Positions 39,427 through 48,478 of a DNA stretch of 64,000 nt are shown here, piece after piece. Every line of letters starts with the position of its first letter. The first letter of the stretch is position 1. The DNA lies in the NCBI GenBank assembly GCA_902556905.1, contig CACDYK010000003.1, positions 1-64,000 of the forward strand, read 5' to 3'. Under the pieces are notes generated by a model, which worked only from the letters and a program-made list of their open reading frames with translations, ran no database searches and was not told the origin of the DNA. The DNA comes from an uncultured Pelagibacteraceae bacterium (lineage in GTDB: Bacteria; Pseudomonadota; Alphaproteobacteria; Pelagibacterales; Pelagibacteraceae). The position numbers were made by a program, and so were the translations under genes.

Positions 39427-40604
39427 TGAAAAGTATCAGTGAAGAATTAAATCTTAATAATAAAAAAATATTATTAAGATTAGATTTAAATGTTCCTTTA
39501 ATTGATAACAAAATCACTGACACAACAAGGATTGATAAAATTCTACCTACTTTAAAATTTTTAATCTCTCAAAACACAAAAATCATAATTATTTCTCATG
39601 TTGGTAGACCTAAAGGACAAGTAGTAAACGAACTTTCACTTAGACCCATATGTCAAGATTTAGAGATAAAATTAAGTCAAAATATTAAACTCATTTCTAA
39701 AGATATAAAAGAAATAGTGTCAAAAGATTTATTTGATAATGATGATGAAAAAATAGTTATGTTAGAAAATATAAGATTTTATCCTGAGGAGGAAAAAAAT
39801 AATCCGAAATTTGCAAAACAGCTTGCAAGTTTAGCTGATATTTATGTTAATGATGCTTTCTCATGCTCTCATAGGGCACATGCATCAATTCATTATATAA
39901 CTAATTTTTTACCTTCTTATTCTGGATTGCAACTTGACTTGGAAGTTGATGCTTTAAAAAAAATTACGACTGAAATTAAAAAACCTATAACTTGTATTAT
40001 TGGAGGCTCAAAAGTCTCTACTAAGATTAATATAATTAAGAACTTAATACCCAAATTTGATAATATTATAATTTTAGGCGGAATGGCTAACAATATTATT
40101 AAATATATGGGTAACCATATTGGAAAATCGTTACAAGAAGAAAATTCTGATACAATTTTAAAAGAAATTTTTTCACTCTCAGATACACAAAACTGTAAAA
40201 TAATATACCCAAAAGACATTGTTGTGGGGAATAACTTAAATGGAAGCCCAAAAATTAAAGAGTTGAGTGAAATTTTATCTGATGAAATGATTTTAGATAT
40301 CGGCCCAAAAACTATTGAAATTATTAATAATATAATTGATGAAAGTAAAACCATTTTATGGAACGGACCTGCTGGATATTTTGAAAATCCAAACTTTGCT
40401 AATGGCAGTATTAAAATTGCCAAGAAGATAATTGAAAATAATAAGTCTAATAAAATCTATTCAGTTGCTGGAGGAGGAGATACAGTTTCATTATTGAATA
40501 GTTTAAATGCGGTTAATGATTTTAATTTTGTTTCAACTGCTGGGGGAGCTTTTTTAGAATATCTTGAAGGCAAAGAACTTCCTGGTATAAAAGCTTTAAA
40601 CTAA
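39426..40604 (+). CDS. pgk: phosphoglycerate kinase
   Basis: A 392-residue PGK. Seen are LLRLDLNVPL near 15-24 (substrate), ISHVGRPKGQ near 57-66, VNDAFSCSHRAHAS near 140-153, IIGGSKVSTK, and the C-terminal WNGPAGYFE and VAGGGDTVSLL nucleotide-binding segments. It starts on the last base of gap and precedes fba by one base. Confidence 0.98.
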   Translation: MKSISEELNLNNKKILLRLDLNVPLIDNKITDTTRIDKILPTLKFLISQNTKIIIISHVGRPKGQVVNELSLRPICQDLEIKLSQNIKLISKDIKEIVSKDLFDNDDEKIVMLENIRFYPEEEKNNPKFAKQLASLADIYVNDAFSCSHRAHASIHYITNFLPSYSGLQLDLEVDALKKITTEIKKPITCIIGGSKVSTKINIIKNLIPKFDNIIILGGMANNIIKYMGNHIGKSLQEENSDTILKEIFSLSDTQNCKIIYPKDIVVGNNLNGSPKIKELSEILSDEMILDIGPKTIEIINNIIDESKTILWNGPAGYFENPNFANGSIKIAKKIIENNKSNKIYSVAGGGDTVSLLNSLNAVNDFNFVSTAGGAFLEYLEGKELPGIKALN

Positions 40605-40605
40605 A

Positions 40606-41616
40606 ATGTCTGAACTTAACAAAATTGCTCTAAAAATTGTTTCAAATGGCAAAGGTATACTTGCTGCAGACGAAAGTAATGTAACTATGACTAAAAGATT
40701 AGAGTTAGTAAATATTCAATCAACACCAGAAAATAGACTTCTTTTTAGAGAAACACTTTTTACAGCAGATAGTATGAAAAAATGTATTGGCGGAGTTATA
40801 TTGTATGATGAAACAATCAATCAAAAATCAAGTAATGGAAAAACAATCCCAACCATGATTTCAGAGACAGGAGCTGTTACAGGTATTAAAGTTGATACTG
40901 GTGCAAAAGATTTGGCCAATTCATTAGATGAAAAAGTTACCGAGGGTTTAGACGGATTAAGAGAAAGATTAAAAAAATATTATGAACTTGGTGCAAGATT
41001 TACAAAGTGGAGAGGTGTTTATAATATTAGAGAAAAACATCCTAGTAAACTTGCTATTAGCTCAAATGCACATGCGCTTGCAAGATACTCTGCTCTAGTT
41101 CAAGAGAGTGGAATGGTTCCAATTGTTGAACCAGAAGTTTTAATGGATGGTGAACACTCTGCTGATGACTGCTTAAGTAAAACATCTGAAGTAATACAAA
41201 AATGTTTTGAAGAACTTATTAATCACAAAATTGATCTAACAGGCATAATTTTAAAACCAAATATGATTCTGGCAGGAAATAAATCAAAAAATAAAATCTC
41301 TAATGAAGAAGTTTCTTCTAAAACTCTTGAATGCTTAAGAAAATCTGTTCCAAATGAAGTTCCTGGAATTGCTTTTTTGTCAGGTGGGCAATCAGAAATT
41401 GAATCAACAGAAAATTTAAACTTAATCAATAAAAATAATGATACTAATTTTATAATGACTTATTCATATGGAAGAGCTCTTCAACAAAGTACTTTGAAAT
41501 TTTGGTCAAAAAATATTAAAGATATCAAAGGAACTCAAACTATTTTTAATCATAGAGCAAGAATGAATACTTTAGCTGCTCAAGGTAAATGGTCTAGCGA
41601 ACTTGAGAATAAATAA
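40606..41616 (+). CDS. fba: class I fructose-bisphosphate aldolase
   Basis: A 336-residue Schiff-base aldolase similar to the animal and plant type. KGILAADESNVTMTKRL is near 16-32, KWRGVYNI near 134-141, VPIVEPEVLMDGEHS near 171-185, and the Schiff-base lysine Lys217 lies in GIILKPNMILAG. FLSGGQSEIES follows. The class II zinc enzyme is not seen here. It completes tkt-gap-pgk-fba. Its 3' end overlaps the thiE start by 14 bases. Confidence 0.96.
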   Translation: MSELNKIALKIVSNGKGILAADESNVTMTKRLELVNIQSTPENRLLFRETLFTADSMKKCIGGVILYDETINQKSSNGKTIPTMISETGAVTGIKVDTGAKDLANSLDEKVTEGLDGLRERLKKYYELGARFTKWRGVYNIREKHPSKLAISSNAHALARYSALVQESGMVPIVEPEVLMDGEHSADDCLSKTSEVIQKCFEELINHKIDLTGIILKPNMILAGNKSKNKISNEEVSSKTLECLRKSVPNEVPGIAFLSGGQSEIESTENLNLINKNNDTNFIMTYSYGRALQQSTLKFWSKNIKDIKGTQTIFNHRARMNTLAAQGKWSSELENK

Positions 41617-42217
41617 AAAAAAATTTATTTATCTTATTTCCCCAAACAAAATTTACCCTAAATTTTATCAGGATTTAAAGAAAGTACTTAATACTGGTAA
41701 GGTTGGTCTATTTCAATTAAGACTAAAAAAATATTCGCTTAAACAAAAAATTATAATTGGAAGAAAAATTCACCAAATATGTAAAAAAAATAAAGTCAAA
41801 TTTTTAGTAAATGATGATCCTGTACTTTCAAAAAAACTTAATGCAGATGGTTGTCATTTAGGTCAAAAAGATATGAGCGTAAAAAATGCAAGAAAAATAA
41901 TTGGAAACAAAATAATTGGTATTACCTGCCACAATTCTATTAGATTAGCAAAAGCTGCCATTACTGAAAATGTGAGCTATATTGCTTTTGGGGCTTTCTT
42001 TTCTACTGTAACAAAAAAAGTAAAATTTAAGGCTAACACTAAAATTTTAAAAGAAATAAAAAAGTTAACCAATACCCCAATTGTTGCTATCGGAGGAATA
42101 AATTTTGATAATTATAAAAAACTGCTATTGAACAATGCCAATTTATTAGCTATCTCAGGCTACGTTTGGAATAATAAAAAATATAAACCTTTAGAAACTA
42201 TAGAAAAACTTAAATGA
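41603..42217 (+). CDS. thiE: thiamine-phosphate synthase
   Basis: A 204-residue TIM-barrel enzyme joining HMP-PP and thiazole phosphate. Seen are GLFQLRLKKYS (usual QLR[DE]K), KFLVNDDPVLSKKLNADGCHLGQKDM near 66-91, IGITCHN near 104-110, SYIAFGAFFSTVTK and TPIVAIGGINFDNY. The start is TTG at 41603, overlapping fba by 14 bases; the protein begins MRINKKKFIYLIS. Pairs functionally with thiD in this window. Confidence 0.9.
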   Translation: MRINKKKFIYLISPNKIYPKFYQDLKKVLNTGKVGLFQLRLKKYSLKQKIIIGRKIHQICKKNKVKFLVNDDPVLSKKLNADGCHLGQKDMSVKNARKIIGNKIIGITCHNSIRLAKAAITENVSYIAFGAFFSTVTKKVKFKANTKILKEIKKLTNTPIVAIGGINFDNYKKLLLNNANLLAISGYVWNNKKYKPLETIEKLK

Positions 42218-42774
42218 AAATTAATGCTGGTGAAATTCGAGTTGGGATGCTTTTAGAATATAAAAATGATTTATGGCAAGTTCTCAAAACTCAACATGTT
42301 AAACCAGGTAAAGGTGGGGCATTCGCTCAAGTTGAGATGAAAAGTTTGGAAAAAAACACAAAATTAAATGAAAGATTTAGATCTAGTGAAACTGTTGAAA
42401 AAGCATCACTTGATGAAACGGATTTTAACTATCTATATGAAGATGAAAATAATTATATTTTTATGAACCCTAAAACATATGACCAAATTGAAATTAAAAA
42501 AGACATTGTTGGAGAAAGAGGAAAATTAATGACAGAAAATCTTGAAGTCTCAGTAAGTTTTTATAACGATAATCCAATTTCCGTCGAACTTCCAAATCAG
42601 GTAACATGTAAAATTGAGACAACAGATGTGGCACTTAAAGGTCAGACTGTTTCATCATCATATAAACCAGCAACTTTGGATAATGGCTTAAATATTCAAG
42701 TCCCACCTTTTATAGAGTCAGGTGATGAAGTAATTATTGATACAAGAACCTTCGAATATATAAAAAAAATATAA
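42214..42774 (+). CDS. efp: translation elongation factor P
   Basis: A 186-residue EF-P that relieves ribosome stalling at polyproline. The three beta-barrel domains are intact. The tip loop is HVKPGKGGAFAQVEMKSL with Lys33 at the position that is lysylated in many bacteria. The C-terminal GDEVIIDTRTFEYIKK is typical. No modification enzyme is in the window. ATGA overlap with thiE. Confidence 0.97.
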   Translation: MKINAGEIRVGMLLEYKNDLWQVLKTQHVKPGKGGAFAQVEMKSLEKNTKLNERFRSSETVEKASLDETDFNYLYEDENNYIFMNPKTYDQIEIKKDIVGERGKLMTENLEVSVSFYNDNPISVELPNQVTCKIETTDVALKGQTVSSSYKPATLDNGLNIQVPPFIESGDEVIIDTRTFEYIKKI

Positions 42775-42779
42775 TCTCA

Positions 42780-43520
42780 ATGATTTCTATATCTGCAAAT
42801 CTTAATATAATGATCAAGGCTGCAGAAAAAGCTTCTAAATCTGTTATTAGAGATTTTGGTGAAGTTGAAAAATTACAAGTATCCAAAAAAGGACCTTATG
42901 ATTTTGTAACAAAAACAGATAAGTATGTAGAAAAAGTTTTAATTGAAGAATTATCAAAAATTAAAAAAAACTATTCTTTTATAACTGAGGAAACTGGAAT
43001 AATTAAAAATAAAGATAAAGAGAACATTTGGATTATTGACCCAATAGATGGAACCACAAACTTTTTACACGGTATACCTCACTTTGCAATTTGTATTGCT
43101 CTTCAACACAAAAATGAAATTGTAAGTGGTTTAATTTTTGATCCCATTAAAGATGAAATGTTTTTTGCAGAAAAAGATAAAGGAGCTTTTTTAAATAATC
43201 AAAGACTAAGAGTTTCAAAAAAGAACTCAATTGATGAATGTCTATTTTCAAGTAATCATGAAGGTGTTAAATTTAGTAATCTTAACATGAGATATGGTGG
43301 GTGTGCTGCTTTAGATTTGGCTTATGTTGCCTCTGGAAGACTTGATGGTTTTTTTCATAACAATATTAACCTTTGGGATGTTGCTGCTGGAGAAATATTA
43401 GTCAAAGAAGCAGGAGGAGTAGTAAACGATATTCATAAATTTGATGTAGATAAGATTGATATTAGGGCTTCAAGTGCTGCAATTAATGACAAAATGATGG
43501 AAAATTTAGTCAACTTTTAA
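42780..43520 (+). CDS. suhB: inositol monophosphatase family protein SuhB
   Basis: A 246-residue Mg-dependent phosphatase. Metal sites: FITEETGIIK near 61-70, WIIDPIDGTTNFLHGIPHFA near 80-99, and WDVAAGEILVKEAGG near 198-212. In bacteria SuhB also aids rRNA transcription and ribosome assembly. It follows efp by 5 bases and precedes rpmE. The exact substrate is unresolved. Confidence 0.93.
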   Translation: MISISANLNIMIKAAEKASKSVIRDFGEVEKLQVSKKGPYDFVTKTDKYVEKVLIEELSKIKKNYSFITEETGIIKNKDKENIWIIDPIDGTTNFLHGIPHFAICIALQHKNEIVSGLIFDPIKDEMFFAEKDKGAFLNNQRLRVSKKNSIDECLFSSNHEGVKFSNLNMRYGGCAALDLAYVASGRLDGFFHNNINLWDVAAGEILVKEAGGVVNDIHKFDVDKIDIRASSAAINDKMMENLVNF

Positions 43521-43548
43521 TTGTGTTATAAAATTCTTTTGCTATAAG
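43521..43548 (+). promoter_or_regulatory. candidate promoter of rpmE
   Basis: TTGTGT (43521-43526) and TATAAG (43543-43548) are 16 bases apart, directly after the suhB stop. The -10 ends 7 bases before the rpmE ATG, so the message would be leaderless or nearly so. Weak -35; chance is possible in AT-rich DNA. Confidence 0.4.
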
Positions 43549-43555
43549 TCTCGAT

Positions 43556-43786
43556 ATGAAAAAAGACATACACCCAAATTATCACACAATTAAAGTCGAA
43601 ATGACTGATGGAACTCAATTTGAGACAAAATCAACTTGGGGTGCTGAGGGTGATTTACTTAAATTAGAAATTGACCCAAAATCACATTCTGCATGGACTG
43701 GTGGCAAACAAAAGTTAATGGATAAGGGCAGAATAAGTAAATTTAATAAAAAATTTCAAAACTTTAAATCAGATAAGAAAAATTAA
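43556..43786 (+). CDS. rpmE: 50S ribosomal protein L31
   Basis: A 76-residue L31. The N-terminus [20 protein letters not shown] and the block [24 protein letters not shown] are characteristic. No Cys is present, so it is the zinc-free form. The next gene starts at the following base. Confidence 0.95.
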   Translation: MKKDIHPNYHTIKVEMTDGTQFETKSTWGAEGDLLKLEIDPKSHSAWTGGKQKLMDKGRISKFNKKFQNFKSDKKN

Positions 43787-44374
43787 ATGTCAAATGCACC
43801 TTTGATGCCAATGGCTACAGCTGTTTGGTTGGTTGAAAATACAACACTTACTTTTAAACAAATCGCAAATTTCTGTAACTTGCATGAAGTTGAGATTCAA
43901 GGAATAGCTGACGGTGAAGTTGCAAAAGGAATTAAAGCCTATAACCCGATAATCTCTGGGCAACTATCTAGAGAAGAAATTGAATTATCATCTAAGGACG
44001 AAACTAGACCTTTATTAATCAAAAACACAGATATTGAAATTTCTAATAGCGAAAAAAAAATTAAAAAATATGTACCTTTATCTAAAAGACAAGATAAACC
44101 AGATTCTGCTCTTTGGTTAATCAGGCAGCATAACATGTTAAAAGATTCCCAAATTGCAAAGCTAGTTGGGATAACAAAAAATTCAGTCACTTCGATAAGA
44201 AATAAAAGCTATTGGAACTATAATAATTTAAATCCAAAAGACCCTGTTGCTTTAAACCTATTCAGTCAAAAAGATCTAGTAGAAGCATTAGAAAAAGCTG
44301 AAAGAAGAATAAAAAGAGAAAAAAAAGAAAAAGAAAAAGCAAAACAAGTAAAAGAAATTTCAAACATTGAATAA
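43787..44374 (+). CDS. trcR: DUF1013 cell-cycle transcriptional regulator TrcR
   Basis: A 195-residue protein of the alphaproteobacterial DUF1013 family. MPMATAVWLVENTTLTFKQIA near the N-terminus and the internal repeat-like SALWLIRQHNMLKDSQIAKLVGITKNSV (near 105-132) suggest two helix-turn-helix units. In Caulobacter this family is called TrcR, a cell-cycle transcription regulator associated with RNA polymerase. The C-terminus is a Lys/Glu helix. It starts immediately after rpmE. Confidence 0.9.
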   Translation: MSNAPLMPMATAVWLVENTTLTFKQIANFCNLHEVEIQGIADGEVAKGIKAYNPIISGQLSREEIELSSKDETRPLLIKNTDIEISNSEKKIKKYVPLSKRQDKPDSALWLIRQHNMLKDSQIAKLVGITKNSVTSIRNKSYWNYNNLNPKDPVALNLFSQKDLVEALEKAERRIKREKKEKEKAKQVKEISNIE

Positions 44375-44428
44375 ATTTAATAGACATCAAAATTTTATAA
44401 TGATAACTAGACGCATTTAAAAATATTT

Positions 44429-44623
44429 ATGAAAATAGAAGTTAAAGATAATAATATTGAACAAGCACTTAGAGTTCTTAAGAGAAAACTTCAACGTGAT
44501 GGTTTTTTTAAAGTAATAAAATTAAAAAATACTTACGAAAAACCTTCTGAGAAAAAAAAAAGAATTCTGCAAGAAAATATTAAAAGAGTAAAAAAATTAA
44601 ATAAACTTAAAAATAGAATTTAA
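44429..44623 (+). CDS. rpsU: 30S ribosomal protein S21
   Basis: A 64-residue basic S21: MKIEVKDNNIEQALRVLKRK, followed by QRDGFFKVIKLKNTYEKPSEKKKR. A TATAAT at 44396-44401 in the 54-base gap before it could be a -10, but I see no good -35. Six bases separate its stop from the initiator tRNA. Confidence 0.95.
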   Translation: MKIEVKDNNIEQALRVLKRKLQRDGFFKVIKLKNTYEKPSEKKKRILQENIKRVKKLNKLKNRI

Positions 44624-44629
44624 GTATAC

Positions 44630-44706
<77 letters not shown>

Positions 44707-44714
44707 ATTCCAGA

Positions 44715-45413
44715 CTAAATTTTAAAATTAGATTTTTTACTATCAATTAAAAAAGCTTTTACAGTCTCTTGTGTTAATTGATCAAATGACTTTCCAAATT
44801 TTTGAATTTTTTCAATAATTGAAGGTGGGATTGTTATTATATGACAGCCCAACTGTTTTGCTTGTAAATAATTATAAGGCTCTCTTACACTTGCCCACAA
44901 AATTTCAACGTTCTTAAATTTTTTGGCTAACTTTATACTTTTTACAAATTCTGGAACTGGATCTTTTCCAGTATCTCCTGCTCTTCCAGCAAAAATAGAT
45001 ATTATAATTTTAGTTTTTTTATTTAATACTTTTAAAATCTTTTCTGTTTGTTTTGCTGTATAAACAGCTGTAATATTTAACTTAATATTATTATTATTAA
45101 GTTCTTTTATTACTTTACCTGTAAAACTATTTTTTGAATTAACGACAGGTACTTTAACATAAACATTTTTACCCCAGCTATTAATTTTTTTTCCTTGCTC
45201 AATCATTGATTTTTGATCATCAGCAAAAACTTCCAGAGAAACTGGTTTGTGTTTGCAAATTTTAAGTATTTGCTTTGAATAAGATTTATAATCTTTAGCT
45301 CCTGCATTTCTCATTAAACTTGGATTAGTGGTAAATCCTTTTACAATTTTAAATTTATTAAATTTTTTTATTGATGATAAGTTTGCAATATCACAAAAAA
45401 TTTTTGTATTCAT
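44715..45413 (-). CDS. tal: small transaldolase (TalC/fructose-6-phosphate aldolase type)
   Basis: A 232-residue Schiff-base barrel of the short transaldolase family. Seen are FTTNPSLM near 27-34, the catalytic Lys87 in NVYVKVPV, LNITAVYTAKQ near 112-122, and ISIFAGRAGDTGKDP near 138-152. It serves the non-oxidative pentose phosphate route alongside tkt, or acts as a fructose-6-phosphate aldolase; sequence by eye does not separate these. It follows pntB by 5 bases. Confidence 0.9.
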   Translation of the reverse strand: MNTKIFCDIANLSSIKKFNKFKIVKGFTTNPSLMRNAGAKDYKSYSKQILKICKHKPVSLEVFADDQKSMIEQGKKINSWGKNVYVKVPVVNSKNSFTGKVIKELNNNNIKLNITAVYTAKQTEKILKVLNKKTKIIISIFAGRAGDTGKDPVPEFVKSIKLAKKFKNVEILWASVREPYNYLQAKQLGCHIITIPPSIIEKIQKFGKSFDQLTQETVKAFLIDSKKSNFKI

Positions 45414-45418
45414 TAAAT

Positions 45419-46816
45419 CTATAAGTTTTTTGTAATATCCTCTGTCATTTTTTTAGCATCAGCAAACAACATTAAAGTATTCTCTTTATAAAAAAGATCA
45501 TTATCAATTCCAGCATATCCTGGCGACAAGCTTCTTTTTACGAATAAAACTGATTTACATTTTTCAACATCTAATACTGGCATTCCATAAATTGGGCTTT
45601 GTGGGTCTGTTTTTGCAACTGGATTTGTTACATCATTAGCACCAATAACAAAAGCTACATCTGCATTTGCAAAATCATTATTAATCTCTTCTAGTTCAAA
45701 TACTTCATCGTACGGCACATTTGCTTCAGCTAATAAAACATTCATATGACCAGGCATACGTCCCGCAACAGGATGTATAGCATATGAAACTTTTATATCG
45801 TTCTTCTTTAACGTATCTACCATTTCTCTTAGGGCATGCTGAGCTTGTGCAACTGCCATTCCATAGCCTGGTACAATTATAACTGATGAAGCATTCTTCA
45901 TTAAAAAAGCAGCATCATCTGCATTTCCGCTTTTAACTGGTCTTTGCTCTTTATTTTGGGATGATGAAGATTGTTCAGTTGCTCCAAATCCTCCTAATAT
46001 AACATTAAAGAATGACCTATTCATTCCTTTACACATTATGTAAGATAATATTGCTCCAGATGATCCAACTAATGCTCCTGTAATAATTAAAGCTGTATTT
46101 TCTAAAGTAAAACCAATTCCAGCAGCTGCCCAACCAGAATATGAGTTTAGCATTGAAATCACTACCGGCATATCTGCACCACCAATTGGAATGATTAATA
46201 AAAAACCGATTAAAAAAGAAACTGCCAATAATATCCAAAACAAATTAGAAGATTGTGTAGAGCAAAGTAGATAAGTTAATACAATTATTGAAATTAAAAT
46301 GAAAGCATTAAGTGGATGTTGTCCTTTAAAAGTTATAGGTGAACCTGACATTATTCCTTGAAGTTTTAAAAAAGCAATAATTGAACCTGAAAAAGTGATT
46401 GCACCCACTGCTGCACCAATTGACATTTCAATTAAGCTTCCAAGTTTAATGTTACCTGGAGATCCTAAATTAAAAGCCTCTGGATTTAAAAAAGCAGCTA
46501 TTGCAACAAATACAGCTGCAAGCCCAACCAAACTATGAAAGCCAGCTACTAATTCTGGCATCGCAGTCATTGGAATTTTATAAGCAATAAAAGCACCTAT
46601 TAATCCCCCTATTAAAAGAAAAATTAAAACAACAATAAATCCAGTTGAAAAATTACCAATAGATAGAAATGTAACCGTAATTGCAATTATCATTCCTATA
46701 ATACCAAAGAAATTTCCTTGTCTAGATGTTTCTGGGGAAGAAAGTCCTCTTAAGGCAAGAATAAATAATACCCCTGAAATTAAATAAAATATTGCTGATA
46801 AATTTGCTGATAACAT
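45419..46816 (-). CDS. pntB: NAD(P) transhydrogenase subunit beta
   Basis: A 465-residue membrane subunit. About nine hydrophobic segments fill residues 5-265. The C-terminal NADP-binding domain III contains VIIVPGYGMAVAQAQHALREM near 313-333, YAIHPVAGRMPGHMNVLLAEANVPYD near 345-370, GANDVTNPVA and RSLSPGYAGIDN. It couples proton influx to NADPH formation. Its ATG overlaps the pntAB stop by one base. Confidence 0.97.
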   Translation of the reverse strand: MLSANLSAIFYLISGVLFILALRGLSSPETSRQGNFFGIIGMIIAITVTFLSIGNFSTGFIVVLIFLLIGGLIGAFIAYKIPMTAMPELVAGFHSLVGLAAVFVAIAAFLNPEAFNLGSPGNIKLGSLIEMSIGAAVGAITFSGSIIAFLKLQGIMSGSPITFKGQHPLNAFILISIIVLTYLLCSTQSSNLFWILLAVSFLIGFLLIIPIGGADMPVVISMLNSYSGWAAAGIGFTLENTALIITGALVGSSGAILSYIMCKGMNRSFFNVILGGFGATEQSSSSQNKEQRPVKSGNADDAAFLMKNASSVIIVPGYGMAVAQAQHALREMVDTLKKNDIKVSYAIHPVAGRMPGHMNVLLAEANVPYDEVFELEEINNDFANADVAFVIGANDVTNPVAKTDPQSPIYGMPVLDVEKCKSVLFVKRSLSPGYAGIDNDLFYKENTLMLFADAKKMTEDITKNL

Positions 46817-47124
46817 TATTTATCCTTTTTCTTTTTTTTATACATCGCGAGCATTCTTTGAGTTACTAGAAAACCTCCAAAAATATTAATTGCTGCCAAT
46901 GATATTGCTAAGAAACCAAATATACTTGATGTGTTAAATATAGTGTCAGAATTTCCTGCCAATCCCGCAATAATTGCTCCTACAATAATCACTGATGAAA
47001 TAGCATTAGTAACAGACATTAATGGTGTGTGTAACGATGGAGTTACACTCCAAACCACATAATACCCAATAAAAATTGAAAGTATAAAAATACTTAATCT
47101 GAATATAAAAGGATCTATTTCCAT
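46816..47124 (-). CDS. pntAB: NAD(P) transhydrogenase subunit alpha part 2
   Basis: A 102-residue membrane piece with three hydrophobic helices (about 6-25, 38-60, 68-90). SVTPSLHTPLMSVTNAISSVIIVG is the conserved motif. It corresponds to the C-terminal membrane region of the E. coli alpha subunit, which is a separate gene in alphaproteobacteria. Four bases after pntAA. Confidence 0.96.
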   Translation of the reverse strand: MEIDPFIFRLSIFILSIFIGYYVVWSVTPSLHTPLMSVTNAISSVIIVGAIIAGLAGNSDTIFNTSSIFGFLAISLAAINIFGGFLVTQRMLAMYKKKKKDK

Positions 47125-47128
47125 AATT

Positions 47129-48217
47129 TTATTTAATTAAAGTTTTTTCGATTATTTCATCTTCAAGATTTATATTAATTTTTTTGTTTTCTTTATCATA
47201 TAAATTTGACACAAAATTGTATAAATTTTTTGCATACAGGTTTGATGCAGAAGTAGGAAGTTTATTTAAAATATTACTTTCACCCATTATTTTAACTCCA
47301 TTTTTATCAACAATTTCATTAACTTTAGTAAAGGCTGTATTGCCACCTTGGATTGCTGCTAAATCATAAATAATTGAACCAGCATTCATATTGTTGATCA
47401 TGTTCTCTTTTATAATTACCGGTGCTTTTTTTCCTGGAATTAAGGCAGTACATATTACTATATCAATTTTTTTTAAAGTATCTGATAATAAATCTTCTTG
47501 TTTTTTTTTAAAATCCTCTGATGCCTCTTTTGCATATCCTCCCTCGGTTTCTAAATTTTCAGAACCTTCAACTGTTAAAAACTTTCCACCAAGGCTCTCA
47601 ACTTGCTCTTTTGATGCCATTCTTACATCTGTTGCAAATACAATTGCTCCCATTCTTTTTGCTGTTGCAATTGCTTGTAATCCGGCTACCCCTGCACCGA
47701 CAACTAATACTTTTGCTGCTGGAATTGTACCTGCTGCAGTCATCATCATTGGAATTGCTTTTTCAAAATTAGCAAACGACTCTACTACTGCTTTGTATCC
47801 AGCAAGGTTTGCTTGCGAAGACAATATATCCATAGATTGAGCTCTTGTTATTCTTGGAAGCTGCTCAAGTGAAAATATGTTAATATTTTTTTTTACTAAA
47901 GTGTCTATTTTATCTTTATTTTCATATGGGTTTAAAATCCCAATAAATGTTTGATTTCCTTTTAATATAGAATTTTTATCATCACTTAATAAACCTAATT
48001 GAACAATAATATCTGCATTGCTTAAAATTAATTTTTCATCTTTTAATATAGAAACTCCCAATTCTTTATATTCTTCATCTTTAATTCCTAAATGACTTGC
48101 ATAATTTTCACATATGGAAACGTCTATACCAAGTGATATGTATTTTTTTGCTATTTCAGGTGTGATTGCTATTCGTTTTTCAATCTTTTGATTTTCTAAT
48201 ACAGAAGCAATATTCAT
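47129..48217 (-). CDS. pntAA: NAD(P) transhydrogenase subunit alpha part 1
   Basis: A 362-residue soluble NAD(H)-binding domain I of transhydrogenase, related to alanine dehydrogenase. The N-terminus IEKRIAITPEIAKKYISLG is typical. The dinucleotide fold is VLVVGAGVAGLQAIATAKRMGA near 170-191, with FATDVR after it; YDLAAIQGGNTAFTK is conserved. First of pntAA-pntAB-pntB. Confidence 0.97.
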   Translation of the reverse strand: MNIASVLENQKIEKRIAITPEIAKKYISLGIDVSICENYASHLGIKDEEYKELGVSILKDEKLILSNADIIVQLGLLSDDKNSILKGNQTFIGILNPYENKDKIDTLVKKNINIFSLEQLPRITRAQSMDILSSQANLAGYKAVVESFANFEKAIPMMMTAAGTIPAAKVLVVGAGVAGLQAIATAKRMGAIVFATDVRMASKEQVESLGGKFLTVEGSENLETEGGYAKEASEDFKKKQEDLLSDTLKKIDIVICTALIPGKKAPVIIKENMINNMNAGSIIYDLAAIQGGNTAFTKVNEIVDKNGVKIMGESNILNKLPTSASNLYAKNLYNFVSNLYDKENKKININLEDEIIEKTLIK

Positions 48218-48226
48218 GCATTAATA

Positions 48227-48337
48227 TTACAGTAAGAATATTGCCATTAATACTAAAACTCCAATAACCGCGACAGTTCCCCACAACACAAATTTTGTAA
48301 AATTATTCCAGGTATTTTTATGGTTTTCATTGTCCAT
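48227..48337 (-). CDS. aa3-type cytochrome c oxidase subunit IV-like small membrane protein
   Basis: A 36-residue frame beginning MDNENHKNTWNNFTKFVLWG and continuing into one hydrophobic helix (VAVIGVLVLMAIFLL). A short polar N-terminus with a W-x-x-F-T-K/R-type motif plus one helix matches the bacterial aa3 oxidase subunit IV family (COX4_pro_2). In alphaproteobacteria such peptides are often encoded next to pntA, as here. It lies 5 bases after rpmJ and 9 before pntAA, in the same direction. Confidence 0.75.
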   Translation of the reverse strand: MDNENHKNTWNNFTKFVLWGTVAVIGVLVLMAIFLL

Positions 48338-48342
48338 AAAAA

Positions 48343-48468
48343 TTATTTCTGTCTTGCTTTAAATTTTGGATTTGTTTTATTTATCACATAAACCCTACCT
48401 CTTCTTCTAACCAGCTTAGAATTAAGGTCTCTTTTTTTTATAGATTTTAGTGAGCTTTTAATTTTCAT
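48343..48468 (-). CDS. rpmJ: 50S ribosomal protein L36
   Basis: A 41-residue L36: [20 protein letters not shown], then [21 protein letters not shown]. This is the longer, Cys-poor form found in many proteobacteria. The frame is open further upstream, to 48582, but that part is 5S rRNA, so the start is the ATG at 48466-48468. It lies only 10 bases after the 5S 3' end, with no promoter or SD of its own visible except AGG within the 5S tail. Confidence 0.95.
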   Translation of the reverse strand: MKIKSSLKSIKKRDLNSKLVRRRGRVYVINKTNPKFKARQK

Positions 48469-48478
48469 AAATATTATT

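Noticed and set aside
39917..40423. 168-residue hydrophobic-looking open frame opposite pgk
   Set aside because: Shadow of pgk; the hydrophobicity comes from complementing Lys/Asn-rich codons.
44396..44401. TATAAT before rpsU as a promoter
   Set aside because: No -35 element at a workable distance; a single hexamer is expected by chance in this DNA.
47391..47840. 149-residue open frame opposite pntAA
   Set aside because: Mirror of the well-supported pntAA coding sequence with no recognisable features.
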